Source of the DNA: an uncultured Tateyamaria sp.
Lineage (GTDB): Bacteria > Pseudomonadota > Alphaproteobacteria > Rhodobacterales > Rhodobacteraceae
Assembly: GCF_947503705.1 (NCBI RefSeq)
Contig: NZ_CANNES010000013.1
Location: 1 to 64,000 of the forward strand
Direction: 5' to 3'
DNA length: 64,000 nucleotides
In this document: in pieces, positions 59,693 through 64,000 of the stretch
How the letters are laid out: the number at the start of each line of letters is the position of its first letter
Numbering within the stretch: position 1 is the stretch's first letter
Position numbers and translations under genes: made by a program
Notes under the pieces: generated by a model
Databases searched by the model: none
Told to the model about the DNA's origin: nothing
The model's input: only the letters and a program-made list of their open reading frames with translations

Positions 59693-60087
59693 GCTGCTTT
59701 CTCTGCATCGTCACCTGATGTCGACCGCCCGTTTTCCGGCGAGTTCAGCGTCGACCATGTGTCATCGCGCGGTGGTTCGGGTGGGGTTTCGCACGCGCGG
59801 CGGTGGATGTTCACCTTGGCAATGAAATTGGCCGAAATCGGCGCCGTCACAAACAGGAACGACATGATCAACAGCTCGTGCAAAGATGTCTGACCAAAAG
59901 TGAACGAGTGGATCATTGAGGCGAGCAACAGCATGCCAATGCCGATGGTGCCCACCTTGGTGGGGGCATGCAGGCGCGTCATGGGGTCGTTGAATTTCAG
60001 CAGGCCGATAACGCCCACGGTAACAAAGCCCGCCCCGATCAACAGGCAGATTGCGACCGCATAGGTTCCGATAATTTCACCACTCAT
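59689..60087 (-). CDS. mnhG: Multisubunit Na+/H+ antiporter subunit G
   Basis: A 132-residue MnhG/PhaG protein. Two to three membrane helices (AVAICLLIGAGFVTVGVIGLL, IGIGMLLLASMIHSF, LLIMSFLFVTAPISANFIA) surround the family motif NDPMTRLHAPTKVGTIG. A hydrophilic tail of about 45 residues follows. Last gene of the antiporter operon. The ATG overlaps the mnhF stop (ATGA). Confidence 0.9.
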   Translation of the reverse strand: MSGEIIGTYAVAICLLIGAGFVTVGVIGLLKFNDPMTRLHAPTKVGTIGIGMLLLASMIHSFTFGQTSLHELLIMSFLFVTAPISANFIAKVNIHRRACETPPEPPRDDTWSTLNSPENGRSTSGDDAEKAA

Positions 60088-60371
60088 TCGATGATGTCCC
60101 CCCGCAGTATAAAGCGCGCCAGCGCCACGGTGGACACAAAACCCAGCATGGCAATCAACAGCGACACCTCAAAATAAATCTGAACGCCCTGGTAAATGCC
60201 CAACAGAACAACCAGCCCCAGCGCGTTGATCACCATCGTGTCCAGCGCAAGAATACGGTCGCCAGTGGTCGGCCCCAGGGTGAGGCGCACCATTGACAGG
60301 ATCTGACCCGCCGCAAGGGCGACAAAGGCGATGATCATCGCAACATCGAGGAAGCCGGTAGCAGCGGTCAT
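60084..60371 (-). CDS. mnhF: Multisubunit Na+/H+ antiporter subunit F
   Basis: A 95-residue MnhF/PhaF protein with three membrane helices. The family motif LTLGPTTGDRILALDTMVINALG is split over residues 31-53. A short hydrophilic end (ARFILRGDIIE) follows. It forms part of the Mrp-type complex that exports Na+ or K+ against H+. ATGA overlaps at both ends. Confidence 0.9.
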   Translation of the reverse strand: MTAATGFLDVAMIIAFVALAAGQILSMVRLTLGPTTGDRILALDTMVINALGLVVLLGIYQGVQIYFEVSLLIAMLGFVSTVALARFILRGDIIE

Positions 60372-60868
60372 GCGAAGATCTCCTTCAGGCGGGCCTCATA
60401 GCGGGTCTTGATCTCGTCGCGCACGGCGTCCGGGTCATCGGTGTGCAGCACATGCACCAACAGGCTGTGCCCCTCATCTGACAAATCCGCCGAAACAGTG
60501 CCCGGCGTCAGGGTGATCGTGCCCGCCAGTACGGTGATCGCTTCGGGCTGGATCAGCTCAAGCGGCACCACGATCCAGGCCGGTTTGAGTTTGGCGTTGG
60601 GCACCGTCAGCACAATCCACGCCACTTCGATATTGGCCAGGATGATGTCGTAGAGCACGATGAGGCTATAGCGGACCATCCGCCACACGTGGAACGATTG
60701 CGGCGTGTCAGGCCACCAGATCGACGTGCTCCACGGGATGATGATGCCAAGGATTATGCCAAAGACAACCATGCCCGCCGACACTTCGTTCTGGAGCATC
60801 GTCCAGACGATGGCGAGCAGGATGGTCAGAAACGGGTGCGGCAAAAGCCAGCGAAATGCGCGTTCCAT
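60368..60868 (-). CDS. mnhE: Multisubunit Na+/H+ antiporter subunit E
   Basis: A 166-residue MnhE/PhaE protein. The N-terminal half has two membrane segments (FLTILLAIVWTMLQNEVSAG and VVFGIILGIIIPW). The cytosolic half carries the family pattern LAGTITLTPGTVSADLSDEG and VHVLHTDDPDAVRDEI. It starts 1 nt after the mnhD stop and its own stop overlaps mnhF. Confidence 0.9.
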   Translation of the reverse strand: MERAFRWLLPHPFLTILLAIVWTMLQNEVSAGMVVFGIILGIIIPWSTSIWWPDTPQSFHVWRMVRYSLIVLYDIILANIEVAWIVLTVPNAKLKPAWIVVPLELIQPEAITVLAGTITLTPGTVSADLSDEGHSLLVHVLHTDDPDAVRDEIKTRYEARLKEIFA

Positions 60869-60869
60869 G

Positions 60870-62411
60870 TCAGTACCCCTCCTTTGGTGTACTCAGCTTA
60901 CCAGGGGTGCCGACCACAGTTTCGATATAGGGTTCCGGCGCGAAAAGTTGCGCCGCCATGGTCGTGGTGTAGCCATGCACGACACCGGCAAAGACGGTGT
61001 GTGCCGCCAGAAGGGCCACAAGGCCCCCAACCGCCACATAGGACATGACCGAAGGGCGATCGAGCTGCGGCGCATCCTCGTCCACCGTCACGCCATGAGC
61101 CTTCCAGAACAGAATGCTGCCTGCGCGCGCAAACCCCAGAATGCTGATCAGGCTTGAGCCCAACACAATCACCCAGATCCAGGCCATCGCGCTGCTGTCA
61201 TAGGCAGCCTCCAACACCAGCAGCTTGCCGATAAAGCCCGACAGGGGCGGCAAACCCGCCATGGCGATGGCGCCCACGAAAAACAGGGCTGCCGTCAATG
61301 CGGCCCCCGCCGCAGGCGCTTGGGCTGTCAGATGCAGGTTCCCCCGCCCGGTGCGCACCAGATCAGAGATCAAAAAGAGCGCAGCACCCGCCAGGGTCGA
61401 ATGCACGATATAGTATAGCGCCGCAGCAATACTTGCGGGCGTAAAGAGCGAGATGGACACCATCACCATCCCCATCGACCCAATGACCGAAAAGGTAATC
61501 AACCTGTCCAGCTTTTTCGCGGCCAACACGCCAATCATGCCGATAGCAAGCGACACCAAGGCTGCGGGCAACAGCCAAACGTCATGAAGGCCTGCCGTGA
61601 CTTCAACATCCGGTGGGAAGATCATCGTATACACCCGGATGATCGCATACGCGCCCACCTTGGTCATGATCGCAAAGAGGGCCGCGACTGGCGCAGGCGC
61701 CTCGGCATAGCTGCTGGGCAGCCAGAAGTGCAATGGCACCAATGCAGCCTTGATAGCAAAGACCAAGAGCAGCAGCACAGCCGCCACACGGATACCAACA
61801 GTTGCGTCCGGTCCGATCAGGTCGACCCGGTTGGCCAGATCCGCCATATTCAGCGTCCCCGCCTCGGCATAGATCGATCCAAGCGCAAACAGGAACAGGG
61901 TCGAGCCGATCAGGTTAAAGAGCACATATTGCACCCCTGCCCTGAGCCGCGCATCACCGCCCGCATGGATCATCAACCCATAGGACGCGATCAACAGTAC
62001 TTCGAAGAACACAAAGAGGTTGAAAAGGTCGCCCGTCAGAAACGCCCCCATGATCCCCATCAGCTGGAACTGGAACAGTGCATGGAAGTGCCGCCCGCGG
62101 TCATCCCAGCCTGAGCCAATGGCGTAAAGCAGCACAAAGAGCGCCAACACCGCCGTGAGCAGCACCATCATGGTCGACAACCGGTCCCCCACCAGCACGA
62201 TGCCAAAGGGGGCCGCCCAATCGCCCAATTGATAAAGCAGCACAGTGCCGTCAGAGGTCTGCCAGGCCAGTCCAGCCGCCGTCGCGATCAGCGCCAGAAC
62301 GCCGACAACCGAAAACACCCGCTGGATGCCGATGTGATAGCGTGCCGCCAGCACGATGAAGGGGGCCAGCAAGGCCGGCAGAATAACGGGGGCAACGATC
62401 CAATGGGTCAT
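60870..62411 (-). CDS. mnhD: Multisubunit Na+/H+ antiporter subunit D
   Basis: A 513-residue MnhD/PhaD protein, homologous to the proton-pumping NuoN/NuoM/NuoL subunits of complex I, with about 14 membrane helices. Family segments: GAFLTGDLFNLFVFFEVLLI, with the functional Glu of the channel; AALVPLHFWLPSSYAEAPAP; and the mid-membrane Lys region LDRLITFSVIGSMGMV. The C-terminal end is soluble. The ATG at 62411 overlaps the mnhC stop. Confidence 0.92.
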   Translation of the reverse strand: MTHWIVAPVILPALLAPFIVLAARYHIGIQRVFSVVGVLALIATAAGLAWQTSDGTVLLYQLGDWAAPFGIVLVGDRLSTMMVLLTAVLALFVLLYAIGSGWDDRGRHFHALFQFQLMGIMGAFLTGDLFNLFVFFEVLLIASYGLMIHAGGDARLRAGVQYVLFNLIGSTLFLFALGSIYAEAGTLNMADLANRVDLIGPDATVGIRVAAVLLLLVFAIKAALVPLHFWLPSSYAEAPAPVAALFAIMTKVGAYAIIRVYTMIFPPDVEVTAGLHDVWLLPAALVSLAIGMIGVLAAKKLDRLITFSVIGSMGMVMVSISLFTPASIAAALYYIVHSTLAGAALFLISDLVRTGRGNLHLTAQAPAAGAALTAALFFVGAIAMAGLPPLSGFIGKLLVLEAAYDSSAMAWIWVIVLGSSLISILGFARAGSILFWKAHGVTVDEDAPQLDRPSVMSYVAVGGLVALLAAHTVFAGVVHGYTTTMAAQLFAPEPYIETVVGTPGKLSTPKEGY

Positions 62412-62761
62412 GACCGGCCCTCCGCCTGCGTATCGTCTTGGGGCTGGTCATCCACGTGATCGTCGTCCGAACCAAGGTAGGCCCCAAGTGCGATCATCAC
62501 GACTACCGCTGTCATCCCAAAGGAAATCACGATGGCCGTCAGCACCAGAGCCTGCGGCAGTGGGTCGGCGTAACTTTCCATACTGTCGCGCAGCACTGGC
62601 GGCGCGCCTACGGTCAAACGCCCCGAGGCAAAGAGGAATACGTTCACCGCATAGGTCAGCAGCGAGATACCCATTATCACCGGGAACGTGCGCAGACGCA
62701 GAACCAGATACAGGCCGCCCGCAGTCAGGATGCCAATGGCAGATGCAACAAGCAATTCCAT
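62408..62761 (-). CDS. mnhC: Multisubunit Na+/H+ antiporter subunit C
   Basis: A 117-residue MnhC/PhaC protein, NuoK-like, with three membrane helices. Motifs: GGLYLVLRLRTFPVIMGISLLTYAVNVF (residues 15-42) and PLPQALVLTAIVISFGMTA, the conserved family end. A short acidic tail (DDDHVDDQPQDD) follows. It starts 1 nt after the stop of the mnhAB gene. Confidence 0.92.
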   Translation of the reverse strand: MELLVASAIGILTAGGLYLVLRLRTFPVIMGISLLTYAVNVFLFASGRLTVGAPPVLRDSMESYADPLPQALVLTAIVISFGMTAVVVMIALGAYLGSDDDHVDDQPQDDTQAEGRS

Positions 62762-62762
62762 G

Positions 62763-64000
62763 TCACACGCCCTCCTTTGCGGATCCGGCCCCTTCGGGCG
62801 CTAAGTCTCTGGATGGGTCAATATCCATAGGGTGGTCGGTGTCGGGCGTGTGGGCCCGACGCGCCAGCCGCGAAAAGCTTTCCAGCGACAACATCACAGC
62901 GCCCACAACAGCCAGGAACACGCCAACGTCAAAGAGCGCCGCGGTGGCCAGCTCAAACTTCTCGAAGGGCGGGATGCGCACATATGTAAAGTCAGAGGTC
63001 AGGAAGGGCTTGCCCACGAACCACGACCCGATACCGGTCAAACCCGCCACCAGAACGCCCGCACCAATCACCCCGTGATAGGGATATTTGAGACGCGCAG
63101 AGGCCCAGGAAAAACCGCTGGCCATGTACTGCATCACAACGCCGATGGACACGATGAGGCCCGCAATGAACCCGCCGCCCGGCTCATTGTGGCCGCGCAG
63201 GAAGATGTAGAAACCAACCATCAGAACCACAGGCATGATCACACGCGTCAGCACCACCATCATCATCGGGTGCATATCGCCGGCACGCGGCTGATCCGGC
63301 AAACGGTTTAACAGACGCGCCCGCACCGGCCCGCTCAGCAATGTTTCGGTCAGCGCATAGATCAGCAGGGCCGCAATACCCAACACGATGATTTCGCCGT
63401 AGGTGTCAAAGCCCCGGAAATCCACAAGGATCACGTTGACGACATTGGTGCCGCCCCCACCCTTGTAGGAATTGGCCAGATGGAATTCTGAGATCGGCGT
63501 CGTGACCGCGTCGCGCAGCAAATAGTGATAGGCCAGCCCAAAGGTGGCAAGGCCCCCGGCAATGGCCACGGCCGTGTCGCGGACACGCCGCAAGACAGTG
63601 CTTTCCACGGGCGTCGTTTTGGGCAGGAAGTTCAGCGCCAAAAGCAGCAGGATAATCGTGACCACTTCAACCGTGAATTGGGTCATGGCAAGGTCAGGTG
63701 CGCTGAAGAACACAAAACCGATGGAAACCATCAGGCCCACAATCCCAATCAGGATCAGTGACAACAGGCGGTTGCGATGCATGAACACCAACCCAACCGT
63801 GGCCGCCGCCAGCATCGCCCAACCGGCAATAGCCACGGGTCCCGCCGCCTGCATCTCGCGCGTGGCGGGGCCGACGGTGCCCGTGCTCCAAGCATGATAA
63901 CCGGCAGCAATGATCGCAACGGCTCCGATCGCCGCATAGCGCGAGAACGCACCATTGTGCAGCGGCAGGATCACAGCTTGGGCCGCTTTTGCCACCGACT
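62763..64000 (-). CDS. Multisubunit Na+/H+ antiporter subunit A/B fusion, C-terminal part (cut by the window edge)
   Basis: The visible 412 codons run from the right edge; the GTG at 63995 is not a convincing start, since the frame stays open to the end of the window. The visible part is the C-terminal end of MnhA (SAPDLAMTQFTVEVVTIILLLLALNFLP and VNVILVDFRGFDTYGEI, each split across membrane segments), fused to MnhB (MPVVLMVGFYIFLRGHNEPGGGFIAGL, MQYMASGF and GSWFVGKPFLTSDF). MnhA-MnhB fusion is common in alphaproteobacterial PhaAB-type antiporters. First visible gene of the operon A/B-C-D-E-F-G. Confidence 0.9.
   Translation of the reverse strand, partial: SVAKAAQAVILPLHNGAFSRYAAIGAVAIIAAGYHAWSTGTVGPATREMQAAGPVAIAGWAMLAAATVGLVFMHRNRLLSLILIGIVGLMVSIGFVFFSAPDLAMTQFTVEVVTIILLLLALNFLPKTTPVESTVLRRVRDTAVAIAGGLATFGLAYHYLLRDAVTTPISEFHLANSYKGGGGTNVVNVILVDFRGFDTYGEIIVLGIAALLIYALTETLLSGPVRARLLNRLPDQPRAGDMHPMMMVVLTRVIMPVVLMVGFYIFLRGHNEPGGGFIAGLIVSIGVVMQYMASGFSWASARLKYPYHGVIGAGVLVAGLTGIGSWFVGKPFLTSDFTYVRIPPFEKFELATAALFDVGVFLAVVGAVMLSLESFSRLARRAHTPDTDHPMDIDPSRDLAPEGAGSAKEGV

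Noticed and set aside
1-64000. CRISPR arrays, rRNA and tRNA genes
   Set aside because: No regularly spaced repeats and no rRNA or tRNA signatures were noticed on reading both strands. A dedicated tRNA scan was not possible here.

Overview
The window reads as chromosomal DNA of a high-GC alphaproteobacterium, most likely a marine Rhodobacterales (Roseobacter-type) bacterium. This is inferred from gene content: a choline ABC transporter, tripartite tricarboxylate (TTT) transport, dense organic-acid catabolism and a multisubunit Na+/H+ antiporter. Genes are packed very tightly, and most neighbours overlap by ATGA. No rRNA, tRNA, CRISPR array, integrase or insertion sequence was recognised.

Region 1 (78-18276) is catabolic. 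A six-gene minus-strand operon (hydantoinase/oxoprolinase A and B, a HisC-like aminotransferase, an Asp/Glu racemase-maleate isomerase family protein, MmgE/PrpD, a D-2-hydroxyacid dehydrogenase) has every junction overlapping. It is followed by a tricarballylate-dehydrogenase-like flavoprotein, a substrate-binding-like protein without a signal peptide, a second hydroxyacid dehydrogenase, a small unknown protein, a PrpF/4-oxalomesaconate-tautomerase-like isomerase, a fused TctA-TctB permease and a TctC binding protein. A divergent two-component system of TctD/TctE type probably controls the transporter. Two perfect inverted repeats look like operators of a regulator not encoded here.

Region 2 (18279-21126) is a choline ABC transporter (choX, choW, choV). 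A hairpin after the binding-protein gene fits stepped expression.

Region 3 (21297-56181) is the highlight: one roughly 35-kb, apparently co-transcribed minus-strand locus for an extracellular contractile injection system (eCIS, Afp/PVC/MAC family). From 5' to 3' it carries a LuxR-type regulator with a degenerate receiver, a small possible receiver-like protein, an Afp16/Pvc16-like cap or terminator protein, an Ig-like protein, sheath, tube, second sheath, second tube, a DUF5908-type small protein, a LysM tube/baseplate protein, a spike split into gpD-like and gpV-like genes, an unknown helical protein, gp25, baseplate J, a gpI-like protein with a propeller-like N-terminus, three paralogous putative fibre or decoration proteins (one with a collagen-like stretch, one very cysteine-rich), an eCIS-conserved unknown, a AAA+ ATPase, a 2355-residue giant protein and a 409-residue protein 3 nt downstream. 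The giant protein has an N-terminal IGNQA-type motif, four annexin-like repeats, a hydrophobic segment, a HINT autoprocessing domain and a C-terminal GIY-YIG-like nuclease. It could be a cargo toxin, and because no other tape measure is visible it could also be a toxin-tipped tape measure. The last gene is a candidate immunity gene.

Region 4 (56544-64000) holds an IlvD/Edd-family sugar-acid dehydratase, an aldo/keto reductase, a DUF4389 membrane protein and an mnhABCDEFG-type antiporter operon that runs off the right edge.
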